Positions 20,695-29,929 of a DNA stretch of 64,000 nt are shown piece by piece; positions within the stretch are counted from its first letter, which is position 1; every line of letters starts with the position of its first letter. The position numbers and the translations under genes are program-made. The notes under the pieces were generated by a model. The model searched no databases and was not told the origin of the DNA. It saw nothing but the letters and a program-made list of their open reading frames with translations. Origin of the DNA: Croceicoccus hydrothermalis (GTDB lineage Bacteria > Pseudomonadota > Alphaproteobacteria > Sphingomonadales > Sphingomonadaceae); contig NZ_JAIQCI010000006.1 in the NCBI RefSeq assembly GCF_022378335.1, positions 310,001 to 374,000 of the forward strand. Direction: 5' to 3'.

Positions 20695-22697
20695 TCCGCG
20701 GCCTCCGCCACTTCTTCCCCGTGCAGCAATTCGGCCGAGCAGCGCTGCATCGTCGGACTGGCGCGGCAGATTGCGTTGCTGAGGTAGTAATCTTTTACCG
20801 GATAGGCGTCGATCACGCCCGATGCCTCGCCGCCGCCCGCGGGCAATGTCGCCCCGAATTCAGCCAGTCCGTCAATCGCGAGCGACGGTACCTCTTTGTG
20901 CATCGCGCTGCGCAATTCGTCGAAGCTGTCGAAACCGACATTGACGCCGATCGCGTCGGCAAGCGCGCGCAAAATGGTCCAGTCCTCGCGCGCGTCGCCG
21001 GGCGCGAAGACCGATTTTTCCGAACGCTGCACCCGCCCCTCGATATTGACGTACGTGCCGTGCTTCTCGGTATAGGCTGCGGCGGGCAGGATGATATCCG
21101 CCGCATGCGCACCCTTGTCGCCGTGATGGCCGATATAGACCTTCAGGCTTTGTTCGAACGGGGCGTAATCCATCTCGTCCGCACCCAGCGACAACAGCAC
21201 CCTGGGCGAGGCGTCCGCAATGGCCTTCATGCCGCCGGCCTGCGCATAGCCGAGCATCAGGCCGCCCATCCGCGCCGCCGGCGCATGCAACGCATTGAAC
21301 CCGTTCCAGCCATCGCGCACCAGCTTCCACTCGCCCGCCAGCGCAAGCAAGCGGCCAAGGGCGCCGCGCGCCAATGCCGCGCCGCCGGCAATGATCGCGG
21401 GACGTTCCGCCGCGGCCATCGCATCGGCCAGATCGCCGGACACATCGTTCAACCCGCCAAGATCGTTTCCGAGGAAAGTGACGGGATACGTCGTTTCCCA
21501 TTCGGGTCCCATGATGAACACCTTCGCCCCGCGCTTCACCGCCTTGCGGATGCGCGTGTTGACGAGCGGTGCTTCATGCCGGATCTGGCTGCCGACGATG
21601 AGGATGCAATCGGCTTCCTCGATCCCGGCAAGACCGGAATTGAAATTCAGCGCCGCCATGCTGGAGGTGTCGTACACCATGCCATTCTGACGCCCCTCGA
21701 TCAGCGAGGAGCCCATGGCCTTGAGCAAGGCCTTCGCCGCAAACAAGGTTTCGCAATCGACGAGATCGCCATGCACGGCGGCAATGCTGTCGTCCGGTGC
21801 CGCATCGCGGATCATGCCGAATGCCTCGTTCCAGTCGGCGGCCTGCAGCTTCCCCTCGCGGCGGATCCACACCCGGTCGAGACGGCGGCGCGTCAGCCCG
21901 TCGAGCGCATGACGCCCCTTGTCCGTGAGCCATTCCTCGTTCACGTCGTCGTTGACGCGCGGCAGAATGCGCAGCACCTCGCGACCGCGGCTGTCGATGC
22001 GGATATTGCTGCCGACGCCGTCCATGACGTCGATGCCCGGCACCTTCTTCAATTCCCAGGGCCGCGCCTCATAGGCATAGGGCCTGCTGGTCAGCGCACC
22101 GACAGGGCACAGATCGACGACATTCGCCGACAGTTCATGCTTTGCCGCATGTTCCAGATAGGTGGTGATCTGCATGTTCTCGCCGCGATACAGCGCGCCG
22201 ATTTCGTCCACACCGGCGATTTCCTCGCTGAACCGGACGCAGCGCGTGCAATGGATGCAGCGCGTCATGATCGTCTTGATCAACGGGCCCATGTATTTCT
22301 CGGTCACGGCGCGCTTGTTCTCGTGATAGCGCGTCGCGCCGCGGCCATAGGCCATCGACTGGTCCTGAAGATCGCATTCGCCGCCCTGATCGCAGATCGG
22401 ACAATCGAGCGGGTGGTTGATGAGCAGGAACTCCATCACCCCTTCGCGCGCCTTCTTCACCATTTCGGTGTCGGTACGGATTTCCTGGCCTTCGGTCGCG
22501 GGAAGCGCACAGCTCGCCTGCGGCTTGGGCGGTCCGGGCTTCACCTCGACCAGGCACATGCGGCAATTGCCCGCGATGGACAGCCGTTCGTGATAGCAGA
22601 AACGCGGGATTTCCTTGCCAGCAAGCTCGCACGCCTGCAGCACGGTGGCCCCTGCGGGCACCTCGAGTTCCTGTCCGTCGACGGTAACCTTAGGCAT
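20691..22697 (-). CDS. nuoG: NADH-quinone oxidoreductase subunit G
   Basis: NuoG is the large iron-sulfur subunit of the NADH dehydrogenase module. At 668 residues it is the short, mitochondrial-like form rather than the 900-residue enterobacterial form. The N-terminal 2Fe-2S ligands are in [16 protein letters not shown], the His-ligated cluster in [18 protein letters not shown], and a further cluster in CIHCTRC with [10 protein letters not shown] molybdopterin-like domain without cofactor function fills the C-terminus. Confidence 0.96.
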   Translation of the reverse strand: MPKVTVDGQELEVPAGATVLQACELAGKEIPRFCYHERLSIAGNCRMCLVEVKPGPPKPQASCALPATEGQEIRTDTEMVKKAREGVMEFLLINHPLDCPICDQGGECDLQDQSMAYGRGATRYHENKRAVTEKYMGPLIKTIMTRCIHCTRCVRFSEEIAGVDEIGALYRGENMQITTYLEHAAKHELSANVVDLCPVGALTSRPYAYEARPWELKKVPGIDVMDGVGSNIRIDSRGREVLRILPRVNDDVNEEWLTDKGRHALDGLTRRRLDRVWIRREGKLQAADWNEAFGMIRDAAPDDSIAAVHGDLVDCETLFAAKALLKAMGSSLIEGRQNGMVYDTSSMAALNFNSGLAGIEEADCILIVGSQIRHEAPLVNTRIRKAVKRGAKVFIMGPEWETTYPVTFLGNDLGGLNDVSGDLADAMAAAERPAIIAGGAALARGALGRLLALAGEWKLVRDGWNGFNALHAPAARMGGLMLGYAQAGGMKAIADASPRVLLSLGADEMDYAPFEQSLKVYIGHHGDKGAHAADIILPAAAYTEKHGTYVNIEGRVQRSEKSVFAPGDAREDWTILRALADAIGVNVGFDSFDELRSAMHKEVPSLAIDGLAEFGATLPAGGGEASGVIDAYPVKDYYLSNAICRASPTMQRCSAELLHGEEVAEAAE

Positions 22698-22809
22698 ATC
22701 GGGAATTCTTCTCTGCTTGGGTCGGCGCCGCCGCGCCAGTATGCGCGATCACACGTTGCGCGCGTGCTAGCGACATTGACGCGCCTGTCAAACCGTATGC
22801 CGCCATCAT
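22690..22809 (-). CDS. Possible tiny ORF between nuoF and nuoG
   Basis: A 39-codon frame begins with ATGATG straddling the nuoF stop and ends in TAA 8 bp inside nuoG, so it spans the whole 108-bp nuoF-nuoG spacer. Its Ala-rich product ([18 protein letters not shown] at the start) has no recognisable domain. Overlap with both neighbours mimics the coupling seen for the other small ORFs in this operon, but base composition gives no independent support; the spacer may simply be untranslated. Confidence 0.25.
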   Translation of the reverse strand: MMAAYGLTGASMSLARAQRVIAHTGAAAPTQAEKNSRYA

Positions 22810-24089
22810 TCCGCCGCTTCCGGCAGGTTCGCGCCGATCCGGCGCTCCAGCTCGGGCCGGAAATGGCGGATCAACCCCTGGATCGGCCATGCCGCCGCGT
22901 CACCGAGCGCGCAAATGGTGTGCCCTTCGACCTGCTTCGTCACTTCGAACAGCATGTCGATCTCTTCGGGCGCGGCGTCCCCTTCGCGCAGGCGCTCCAT
23001 CACGCGCCACATCCATCCGGTGCCCTCACGGCAGGGGGTGCACTGGCCGCAGCTCTCATGCTTGTAGAAATAGCTGATCCGCGAAATCGCGCGAACAATG
23101 TCGGTCGTTTTGTCCATGACGATGACCGCCGCCGTGCCGAGGCCCGAGCCCAGCTCCTTGAGCCCGTCGAAATCCATCGGCGCGTCCTTGATCTGCGCCG
23201 CGGGCACCAGCGGCACCGAAGACCCGCCCGGAATCACGGCCAGCAGATTGTCCCATCCGCCGCGAATCCCGCCGCAATGCTTCTCGATCAGCTCGCTGAA
23301 CGGGATGCTCATCGATTCCTCGACGACGCAGGGCTTCTCGACATGGCCCGAAATCTGGAACAGCTTCGTGCCCTTGTTGTTCTCACGCCCGAAACTGTTG
23401 AACCAGTTCGCGCCGCGCCGCATGATCGTCGGCGCAACCGCGATGGATTCCACATTGTTGACCGTGGTCGGGCACCCGTACAGGCCCGCACCGGCCGGGA
23501 ACGGCGGTTTGAGGCGCGGCTGCCCCTTCTTTCCTTCCAGGCTTTCGATCATTGCGGTTTCTTCGCCGCAGATATACGCGCCCGCACCGCGGTGGACGAA
23601 TACGTCGAAATCATAACCCGAACCGCAGGCGTTCTTGCCCACAAGCCCTGCATCATAAGCCTGCTGTACGGCGGCGAAGAGCGTTTCGGCCTCGCGGATA
23701 TATTCGCCGCGGATGTAGATATACGCCGCCCGCGCCCGCATCGCGAAACCGGCGACCAGCGCCCCCTCGATCAGCTTGTGCGGGTCGTGGCGGATGATTT
23801 CGCGATCCTTGCAAGAACCCGGCTCGGATTCGTCGGCGTTGATCACGAGGAAGCTCGGCCGGCCATCCTTCGATTCCTTGGGCATGAAGGACCATTTCAT
23901 CCCCGTGGGGAAGCCCGCCCCGCCCCGGCCGCGCAGACCGCTGGCCTTGATCTCGTCGATGATCGCGTCCTGCCCCTTGGCGAGGATCGCCTTCGTATCG
24001 TCCCAGTCGCCGCGCGCCTGCGCCGCCTTCAGGCCCCAGTCCTGAAAGCCATAGACATTGGTGAAAATACGGTCCTTGTCGGCGAGCAT
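22806..24089 (-). CDS. nuoF: NADH-quinone oxidoreductase subunit F
   Basis: NuoF binds NADH and FMN and is the electron entry point of Complex I. The 427-residue product has the nucleotide/FMN-binding segment [16 protein letters not shown] near residue 55 and the 4Fe-4S (N3) ligands in [11 protein letters not shown] with the distal Cys in HTICALGDA. The ATG at 24087-24089 overlaps the preceding small ORF's TGA, which sets the start. Confidence 0.97.
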   Translation of the reverse strand: MLADKDRIFTNVYGFQDWGLKAAQARGDWDDTKAILAKGQDAIIDEIKASGLRGRGGAGFPTGMKWSFMPKESKDGRPSFLVINADESEPGSCKDREIIRHDPHKLIEGALVAGFAMRARAAYIYIRGEYIREAETLFAAVQQAYDAGLVGKNACGSGYDFDVFVHRGAGAYICGEETAMIESLEGKKGQPRLKPPFPAGAGLYGCPTTVNNVESIAVAPTIMRRGANWFNSFGRENNKGTKLFQISGHVEKPCVVEESMSIPFSELIEKHCGGIRGGWDNLLAVIPGGSSVPLVPAAQIKDAPMDFDGLKELGSGLGTAAVIVMDKTTDIVRAISRISYFYKHESCGQCTPCREGTGWMWRVMERLREGDAAPEEIDMLFEVTKQVEGHTICALGDAAAWPIQGLIRHFRPELERRIGANLPEAAE

Positions 24090-24226
24090 CACAGCCCTCC
24101 CAGCACGAAAAGCGCGGCGATGAGCAGGATCGCCAGCAAAGCCAGCGTCTTGAGCGCGCCTTTCAGAAATTTCCAGGCAATCGCGATGGCGATCACCGCG
24201 ACGATCAGTGTCGGCACCAGTTCCAT
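24089..24226 (-). CDS. Tiny hydrophobic protein in nuo operon (45 aa)
   Basis: This 45-codon ORF lies between the 58-aa ORF and nuoF: its ATG (24224-24226) overlaps the upstream TGA and its TGA overlaps the nuoF ATG. The product begins [20 protein letters not shown] and is almost entirely hydrophobic, with one Lys-containing turn (KFLKGALK) that could separate two short membrane passes. No family is recognised. Exact start/stop overlaps at both ends argue for translation rather than chance. Confidence 0.65.
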   Translation of the reverse strand: MELVPTLIVAVIAIAIAWKFLKGALKTLALLAILLIAALFVLGGL

Positions 24227-24402
24227 CAGTCCTGCCCCTCGCCACGCGTGCCGCGACCCTGCGCGACGAACACCGCGCCCAGCGCCAGGAACACCGCGCC
24301 AAGCGCCATGTTACCGACCGCGAAGAACGCAATCGATGCGATAAAGAACATGACCGCGGCGACGCGGTAATTGCGGATATCGGACGGGGTCGCGCGGGCC
24401 AT
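24226..24402 (-). CDS. Small membrane protein in nuo operon (58 aa)
   Basis: Directly after nuoE, this ORF encodes a 58-residue protein with a polar N-terminus ([13 protein letters not shown]) and two hydrophobic stretches (about residues 15-30 and 32-46), ending in a Gly/Arg-rich tail. The ATG at 24400-24402 overlaps the nuoE stop and sits 9 bp after GGAG; an ATG two codons earlier is too close to that site. The end overlaps the next small ORF. It may be a lineage-specific Complex I accessory or assembly factor, which is inference from position alone. Confidence 0.7.
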   Translation of the reverse strand: MARATPSDIRNYRVAAVMFFIASIAFFAVGNMALGAVFLALGAVFVAQGRGTRGEGQD

Positions 24403-25070
24403 CACCATTCGCTCCGGTAATCGTGGTTCGCATCGACCATTTCGCGCAAGGTTGTCGGCCCGCCGGACGGTTCGCTGGTGTGGCGCCCCGGTTCCTGCGT
24501 GCCTTCCTTCGGCGTTTCGCCGGCCGCCAGCGCATCGAGCACGGCGTTCAACCGGTCAGGCGTCAGATCTTCGTAATTGGCGTCGTTGATCTGCACCATC
24601 GGGGCGGTCGCGCAATTGCCCATGCATTCCACCTCGGTCAGCGTCCAAAGCCCGTCCTCGGTCGTGTGCCCCTTGGCCATGCCGCGCGCCTTGCAGGCGG
24701 CGATGATATCGTCCGACCCGCGCAACATGCATGGCGTCGTCCCGCATACCTGCACGTGGAACCGGCCCACCGGCGCCAGATTGTACATGGTGTAGAACGT
24801 CGCGACCTCGACCACGCGAATGATCGGCATGTCGAGATAGGCGGCGACATATTCCATCACCGGAATGGGCAGCCAGCCCTGCGTCTGCGTTTCCGCGCCG
24901 ACCTGCCGCTGCGCCAGATCGAGGAGCGGCATCACCGCGGATTTCTGCCGCCCGTCGGGATAGCGCGCGACGATCTCCTTCGCCTTTGCCGCATTGTCGT
25001 CCGTCCACGCAAACGCGCCCCAGCGCGCGCGCAATTCCGGCGTATCGGCTTCGAGATAACGGTCGGCCAT
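24402..25070 (-). CDS. nuoE: NADH-quinone oxidoreductase subunit E
   Basis: NuoE is the thioredoxin-fold 2Fe-2S (N1a) subunit of the NADH dehydrogenase module. The 222-residue protein has ligands in CGTTPCML and CMGNCATAP. A polar C-terminal extension of about 40 residues beyond the fold (from about residue 185) is typical of alphaproteobacterial and mitochondrial forms. Its start overlaps the nuoD stop by one base. Confidence 0.96.
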   Translation of the reverse strand: MADRYLEADTPELRARWGAFAWTDDNAAKAKEIVARYPDGRQKSAVMPLLDLAQRQVGAETQTQGWLPIPVMEYVAAYLDMPIIRVVEVATFYTMYNLAPVGRFHVQVCGTTPCMLRGSDDIIAACKARGMAKGHTTEDGLWTLTEVECMGNCATAPMVQINDANYEDLTPDRLNAVLDALAAGETPKEGTQEPGRHTSEPSGGPTTLREMVDANHDYRSEW

Positions 25071-26281
25071 TAGCGGTCACACTCCCCGAACACCACGTCG
25101 ATCGCGCCCAGAATGGCGGTCGCGTCGGGCAACATATGGCCCTTGCACATGAAATCCATCGCCTGAAGATGGGAGAACGCCGTCGGCCTGATCTTGCAGC
25201 GATAGGGTTTGTTGCTGCCGTCACTGACGAGATAGACGCCGAATTCGCCCTTGGGGCTTTCGGTCGCGACATAAACTTCGCCGGCCGGCACGTGAAAGCC
25301 TTCGGTGTAAAGCTTGAAATGGTGGATGAGCGCTTCCATCGACTGCTTCATCTCGCCGCGCTTGGGCGGTGCGACCTTGCGGTCGAGCGTCGCGATCGGA
25401 CCCTCCGGCATTTCGGCGATGCACTGCTTGATGATTTTCGCCGACTGGTACACTTCCTCGACGCGGACCATGAAACGGTCGTAGCAATCGGAGTTGGTGC
25501 CCACCGGAATCTCGAAATTCATGCGGTCGTACACGTCATAGGGCTGCGACTTGCGAAGGTCCCATTCGATGCCCGCCGCGCGGATCAACGGGCCGGAAAA
25601 TCCCCAGGCCAGCGCGTCTTCCTTGCTGACCTTGGCGATATCGACGTTGCGCTGCTTGAAAATGCGATTGTCGAGGACGAGGCTCATCGCATCGCCGAAC
25701 AACTCGGGCAGGCGCGTATCGCACCAGTCGCCAATATCGGTGAGCAGCTTGAGCGGAACGTCCTGATGCACGCCGCCGGGCCGGAAATAGGCGCTGTGCA
25801 TGCGAGCGCCCGATGCGCGCTCGAAGAAATTGAGGCAATCCTCTCGCAGTTCGAACACCCACAGGTTCGGCGTCATCGCGCCGACATCCATGACGTGCGA
25901 ACCAATGTTCAGCAGATGGTTCGAAATCCGCGTCAGTTCCGCAAACAGCACGCGCAGATATTGCGCCCGCTCCGGCACCTCGACATTGAGCAGCTTCTCG
26001 ATCGCCAGCACGTAGCTATGCTCCATGCACAGCGGCGAACAGTAATCGAGCCGGTCGAAATAGGGCAGCGCCTGAAGATAGGTCTTGTGCTCGATCAGCT
26101 TTTCGGTGCCGCGATGGAGCAGGCCGACATGCGGATCGACACGCTCGATGATCTCGCCATCGAGCTCCATGACCATGCGGAGCACGCCGTGCGCCGCTGG
26201 GTGCTGCGGCCCGAAATTGATCGTGTAGTTCGTGATCGTCTCATCGCCCGTGGTCGGCGATTGTTCGAGCGTCATGCTCAT
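25070..26281 (-). CDS. nuoD: NADH-quinone oxidoreductase subunit D
   Basis: NuoD (49-kDa subunit) forms the quinone-binding site of Complex I with NuoB. The 403-residue protein begins with the hallmark [15 protein letters not shown]; the His in [11 protein letters not shown] and the C-terminal [16 protein letters not shown] are also conserved. NuoC and NuoD are separate genes here, unlike the E. coli fusion. The first ATG overlaps nuoC by 4 bp. Confidence 0.97.
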   Translation of the reverse strand: MSMTLEQSPTTGDETITNYTINFGPQHPAAHGVLRMVMELDGEIIERVDPHVGLLHRGTEKLIEHKTYLQALPYFDRLDYCSPLCMEHSYVLAIEKLLNVEVPERAQYLRVLFAELTRISNHLLNIGSHVMDVGAMTPNLWVFELREDCLNFFERASGARMHSAYFRPGGVHQDVPLKLLTDIGDWCDTRLPELFGDAMSLVLDNRIFKQRNVDIAKVSKEDALAWGFSGPLIRAAGIEWDLRKSQPYDVYDRMNFEIPVGTNSDCYDRFMVRVEEVYQSAKIIKQCIAEMPEGPIATLDRKVAPPKRGEMKQSMEALIHHFKLYTEGFHVPAGEVYVATESPKGEFGVYLVSDGSNKPYRCKIRPTAFSHLQAMDFMCKGHMLPDATAILGAIDVVFGECDR

Positions 26282-27186
26282 GACTTGTCTCCGTCCTGCG
26301 CGTCCTCGTCGGCGCGCGGATCGTCCTCGTTCACTTGCGTTCCGGCGGCGGTATCGGTGGTCCTGCCCGCGCGTGGAGGCTGACCGGGCTGATCCTCCGT
26401 CGGCTCGGGGGCCGGCGCCTCATCGCCGCCGTCCTTCGTCGTTCCTTCACCGGCGGCAACCGGTTTCGCAGCCTTCGCATCGGCCTTTGCGCCAGCGCCG
26501 GTCTGTTTCGCGCTTTCTGTCGTTTTCGGCTCGTCGGCCTTGGGCGCGCCGCGGGTCTGCGCCTCGGTCGGCTCCGCCTTCTCATCGCCGGGAAGGACGT
26601 AATCCGCGCCCTCCCACGGGCTCATGAAATCGAACTGGCGCAAATCCTGCGCCAGCTCGACCGGTTCGTAGACGACGCGCTTCTCATCCTCAGAATAGCG
26701 CAGCTCGACATGTCCGGTGAGCGGGAAATCCTTGCGGAACGGATGCCCTTCGAAGCCATAATCGGTAAGGATGCGGCGCAGGTCCGGGTTGCCGGCGAAA
26801 AGCACGCCGAACATGTCGAACACCTCCCGCTCCAGCCATCCGGCGACCGGCCACAGATGCGTGACCGTCGGCACCGGCGTCGCCTCGTCCGTGTTGACCT
26901 TCACCACGATGCGGTGGTTCTTCGTGAGCGACAGCAGGCAGTAGCAAACCTCGAACCGTTCGGGACGCTGCGGATAATCGACACCGGCGATTTCCATGAG
27001 CTGCTGATACTCGTGCGAATCGCGCAGGATACGCAACGCATCGGGCAAATGCTCGCGCCCGACGCGAAGCAGGATCTCGCCATGCTCCTCATGCGCGTCG
27101 ACCAGCATCGAACCCAGCGCCGCGCTCAGCGTATCTCTTACCCCTTCGTTCGAGGTGATCTTCGGTGCGGAATGCCGGACAGCCAT
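26278..27186 (-). CDS. nuoC: NADH-quinone oxidoreductase subunit C
   Basis: NuoC (30-kDa subunit) belongs to the peripheral arm of Complex I. The core with [20 protein letters not shown] and the C-terminal [19 protein letters not shown] is complete by about residue 205. An extra low-complexity tail of roughly 95 residues rich in Ala, Pro, Glu, Lys and Asp follows, making the protein 302 residues instead of about 200. The ATG overlaps the nuoB stop, which sets the start. Confidence 0.95.
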   Translation of the reverse strand: MAVRHSAPKITSNEGVRDTLSAALGSMLVDAHEEHGEILLRVGREHLPDALRILRDSHEYQQLMEIAGVDYPQRPERFEVCYCLLSLTKNHRIVVKVNTDEATPVPTVTHLWPVAGWLEREVFDMFGVLFAGNPDLRRILTDYGFEGHPFRKDFPLTGHVELRYSEDEKRVVYEPVELAQDLRQFDFMSPWEGADYVLPGDEKAEPTEAQTRGAPKADEPKTTESAKQTGAGAKADAKAAKPVAAGEGTTKDGGDEAPAPEPTEDQPGQPPRAGRTTDTAAGTQVNEDDPRADEDAQDGDKS

Positions 27187-27791
27187 CAGCGTTCCACCGT
27201 GCCGATGCGGCGGATCTTGCGTTGGAGCTGCATCACGCCATAGAGCAGCGCTTCTGCCGTGGGCGGGCATCCAGGCACGTAGATGTCGACGGGCACGATC
27301 CGGTCACAGCCGCGCACGACCGAATAGCTATAGTGATAATAACCGCCGCCATTGGCGCAGCTGCCCATGCTGATCACATATTTGGGATCGGACATCTGAT
27401 CGTAAACCTTGCGCAGCGCGGGTGCCATCTTGTTGCACAGCGTTCCGGCCACGATCATCACGTCCGACTGCCGCGGCGAGGCGCGCGGCGCGACGCCGAA
27501 CCGCTCCATGTCATAGCGCGGCATGTTGACGTGGATCATCTCCACCGCACAGCATGCAAGGCCGAAGGTCATCCACCACAGCGAGCCGGTCCGCGCCCAC
27601 TGAAACAATTCCTCGGTACTGGTGACGAGGAAACCCTTGTCGCTGACCTCGGCATTGACCGAGTTGAAGAAATCGGGATCGGGCGCACGTTCGCCATGAA
27701 GGGCGGGATTATGCGCCGCGCCGGACACGGTGGTACCCGGCGGGTTCGGGGTCCTGGGGCTGGCGGCCAGAGGCGTGTCGTTCACTCCCAT
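27186..27791 (-). CDS. nuoB: NADH-quinone oxidoreductase subunit B
   Basis: NuoB holds the terminal 4Fe-4S cluster N2 that reduces quinone. The ligands are visible in [20 protein letters not shown] and VPGCPPTAE. The start was placed at ATG 27791, 7 bp after a perfect AGGAG, giving 201 residues and a short overlap with nuoA; an ATG at 27812 is less well supported. Confidence 0.96.
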   Translation of the reverse strand: MGVNDTPLAASPRTPNPPGTTVSGAAHNPALHGERAPDPDFFNSVNAEVSDKGFLVTSTEELFQWARTGSLWWMTFGLACCAVEMIHVNMPRYDMERFGVAPRASPRQSDVMIVAGTLCNKMAPALRKVYDQMSDPKYVISMGSCANGGGYYHYSYSVVRGCDRIVPVDIYVPGCPPTAEALLYGVMQLQRKIRRIGTVER

Positions 27792-28156
27792 TCCAGCGCT
27801 CCTTTCTTCCATGCATAGGCATAGCCGATGATCAGCTCGCCCAGAAATATCATCATCGTGATCCAGCCCGGCCATCCGGTGAGGTCGAGGCTGACGGCCC
27901 AGGGGAACAGGAACGCCGCCTCAAGATCGAAGATGATAAACAGGATCGCGACGAGATAGAATCGCACGTCGAACTGGCTGCGCGGATCCTCGAACGCGGG
28001 AAAGCCGCATTCATATTCCGAGTTTTTCTCGGCATCGGGATTATGCGCACCCGTCAGGCGCGACACGCCCATGGGCAGAAACACGAAGAGGGCCGAAAGC
28101 CCCAGCGCGATCCCCAGGAATATCAGGATCGGCAGATATTGCGAAAGGTCGACCAA
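27782..28156 (-). CDS. nuoA: NADH-quinone oxidoreductase subunit A
   Basis: NuoA is a three-helix membrane subunit at the junction of the two arms of Complex I. The 124-residue protein shows the signature [24 protein letters not shown] region (Cys in the loop that changes exposure during turnover). It is the first gene of the nuo operon, with 108 bp between it and the upstream SH3 gene that must contain the main promoter unless transcription reads through. Confidence 0.96.
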   Translation of the reverse strand: MVDLSQYLPILIFLGIALGLSALFVFLPMGVSRLTGAHNPDAEKNSEYECGFPAFEDPRSQFDVRFYLVAILFIIFDLEAAFLFPWAVSLDLTGWPGWITMMIFLGELIIGYAYAWKKGALEWE

Positions 28157-28264
28157 AATCAGACTCGCCGGCTAAGAGACTCGTGCCATGCCAGATACAT
28201 CGCACTTGCGAAAACGCCCTAGGCAATGCCCCGCCACAGCGCAAGGGGGCGACGCCGCCGACGT

Positions 28265-28732
28265 TCAGGGCTCGCCCTCGCCCCAGATGCGGTTCGCCGC
28301 GACATAGCCCGCTCTCTCGCCTATGGAGATCGCGCACCATCCGCCCCCGCATTCGCCGAGATTGCCGACCACGCCCGGCTCCAACCGCCAGAGCAGCGGC
28401 GCCGTTTCGCTGCCCTTCGCGCGCATCGGGGCAAGCGCGTCACCGGTCACGATGACCGTGCGTTCGAGCGAGAGAAAGCGCGACACGATCCATCCGCGCG
28501 CGCCGTCCGGGTCCTCGACCAGCCGCCACCCGCTCAACCGCCGGACGACCTTCACCGGCAATCCATCGCGCTGATATATCCATTCGATCGCGTAATTCTC
28601 GCCCGGACCCGACCGCATGTTGGCGCGGGACACCTGGATGGAGGCCCAGTACGGCACCTCCTCCTCGGCATGAACGGGTGTGCCCGGTGCGAGCACGGCG
28701 ACGAGAAGGGCGGACAGGAACCTTGCAAGCAT
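28265..28732 (-). CDS. Exported SH3-domain protein
   Basis: A 155-residue protein with a clear signal peptide (MLARFLSALLVAVLAPGTPVHA, cleavage after residue 22). It contains a bacterial SH3-like domain (NMRSGPGENYAIEWIY followed by GARGWI) and a second, weaker repeat ending AGYVAANRIWG. Such periplasmic SH3 proteins are thought to bind peptidoglycan or peptides. The same-strand nuo operon begins 108 bp downstream. Start chosen at the signal-peptide Met; the frame is open further up but non-conserved-looking. Confidence 0.85.
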   Translation of the reverse strand: MLARFLSALLVAVLAPGTPVHAEEEVPYWASIQVSRANMRSGPGENYAIEWIYQRDGLPVKVVRRLSGWRLVEDPDGARGWIVSRFLSLERTVIVTGDALAPMRAKGSETAPLLWRLEPGVVGNLGECGGGWCAISIGERAGYVAANRIWGEGEP

Positions 28733-28908
28733 GACGAATCGCAATAGCCCCGCCGGTGCGCTTCGGGCAATATCGCAATACGCGGCCCTATCGCGCGCCG
28801 GAGCGCTATGCCCGACTGGACGCGCGAGCCCATGGCGGCACGCTCTCCGCCGCCATGCTGCGGGCCGCCCCCTTGACCCGCGCGGCAAAGGGGTCGTAGC
28901 GCCGCAAT

Positions 28909-29919
28909 ATGGCCGACGAAATTCCCCAGCGCCGCATCGACGGCAAGCCCCGCATCGCCGTCACGCGAAAGCTCCTCCCCGCGACCGAAGCGCGCATGCG
29001 CGAATTGTTCGATTGTCGGCTGAACGAGGATGACGGCGCGCTTTCGCAGGGAGCATTGGTGGAAGCGGCGCGGACATGCGACGTGCTGGTCCCCACCGTC
29101 ACCGACCGGATCGATGCGGAATTGATCGAACAGGCGGGCGACCGCCTGAAACTGATCGCGAATTTCGGTGCGGGCACCGACCATATCGACCTTCGCGCCG
29201 CACGCGCGCGGCAGATCATCGTGACCAACACGCCGGGCGTCTTTACCGACGACACCGCGGACATGACGATGGCGCTGCTCATCGGCGTGATGCGCCGTAT
29301 GCGTGAGGGCACCATGCTGGTCCGGCGCGGCGAATGGGGCGGTTGGGCGCCGTCGGCGATGCTGGGCCGAAGGCTCGGCGACAAGGTGCTGGGCATCGTG
29401 GGCATGGGCCGCATCGGGCAGGCGGTCGCCCATCGCGCCCGCGCCTTCGGCATGAAGATCGTCTATCACAATCGCCACCGCCTTCCGCAAGCGGTGGAGC
29501 GCATGTTCGCCGCCGATTATTGCGACACGCTCGACGATCTGCTCGCCATGTCCGATATCGTCACGCTGCATTGCCCGGCGAGCGCATCCACGCATCAACT
29601 CATCGACGCTGGTCGCATCGCCGCGATGAAGGAGGGCGCCGCGCTCGTCAACACGGCGCGCGGCGACATCGTGGATCAGGACGCGTTGATCGCCGCACTG
29701 GAAAGCGGGCATCTGTGGGGCGCGGGGCTCGACGTGTATCCGGACGAACCGCATGTCGATGCGCGCCTGCTCGCCCATCGCAACACCGTGACGCAGCCCC
29801 ACATCGGCAGCGCGACCGAGGAAGGCCGCGCCGCATCGGGCGACCGCGTCATCGCCAACATCCGCGTATGGGCCGACGGACACCGCCCGCCGGACCAGGT
29901 TCTCGAAGGGTGGCTCTGA
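28909..29919 (+). CDS. D-2-hydroxyacid dehydrogenase (glyoxylate/hydroxypyruvate reductase-like)
   Basis: The 336-residue protein is an NAD(P)-dependent D-isomer 2-hydroxyacid dehydrogenase. The Rossmann motif is GIVGMGRIGQAVA and the catalytic Arg, Glu and His are in NTARGDIVD, PDEPHVD and TQPHIGSATEE. The pattern NFGAGTDHIDL and the overall length fit glycerate dehydrogenase/glyoxylate reductase more than phosphoglycerate dehydrogenase. It is a single gene, divergent from the SH3 gene and convergent with the flavin oxidoreductase 10 bp away. Confidence 0.88.
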   Translation: MADEIPQRRIDGKPRIAVTRKLLPATEARMRELFDCRLNEDDGALSQGALVEAARTCDVLVPTVTDRIDAELIEQAGDRLKLIANFGAGTDHIDLRAARARQIIVTNTPGVFTDDTADMTMALLIGVMRRMREGTMLVRRGEWGGWAPSAMLGRRLGDKVLGIVGMGRIGQAVAHRARAFGMKIVYHNRHRLPQAVERMFAADYCDTLDDLLAMSDIVTLHCPASASTHQLIDAGRIAAMKEGAALVNTARGDIVDQDALIAALESGHLWGAGLDVYPDEPHVDARLLAHRNTVTQPHIGSATEEGRAASGDRVIANIRVWADGHRPPDQVLEGWL

Positions 29920-29929
29920 CGCGGGGCGA

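Noticed and set aside
20721-24344. A 1207-codon open frame opposite nuoG and nuoF
   Set aside because: It is antisense to two certain genes over its whole length, has no domain, and its openness reflects high GC at third codon positions.
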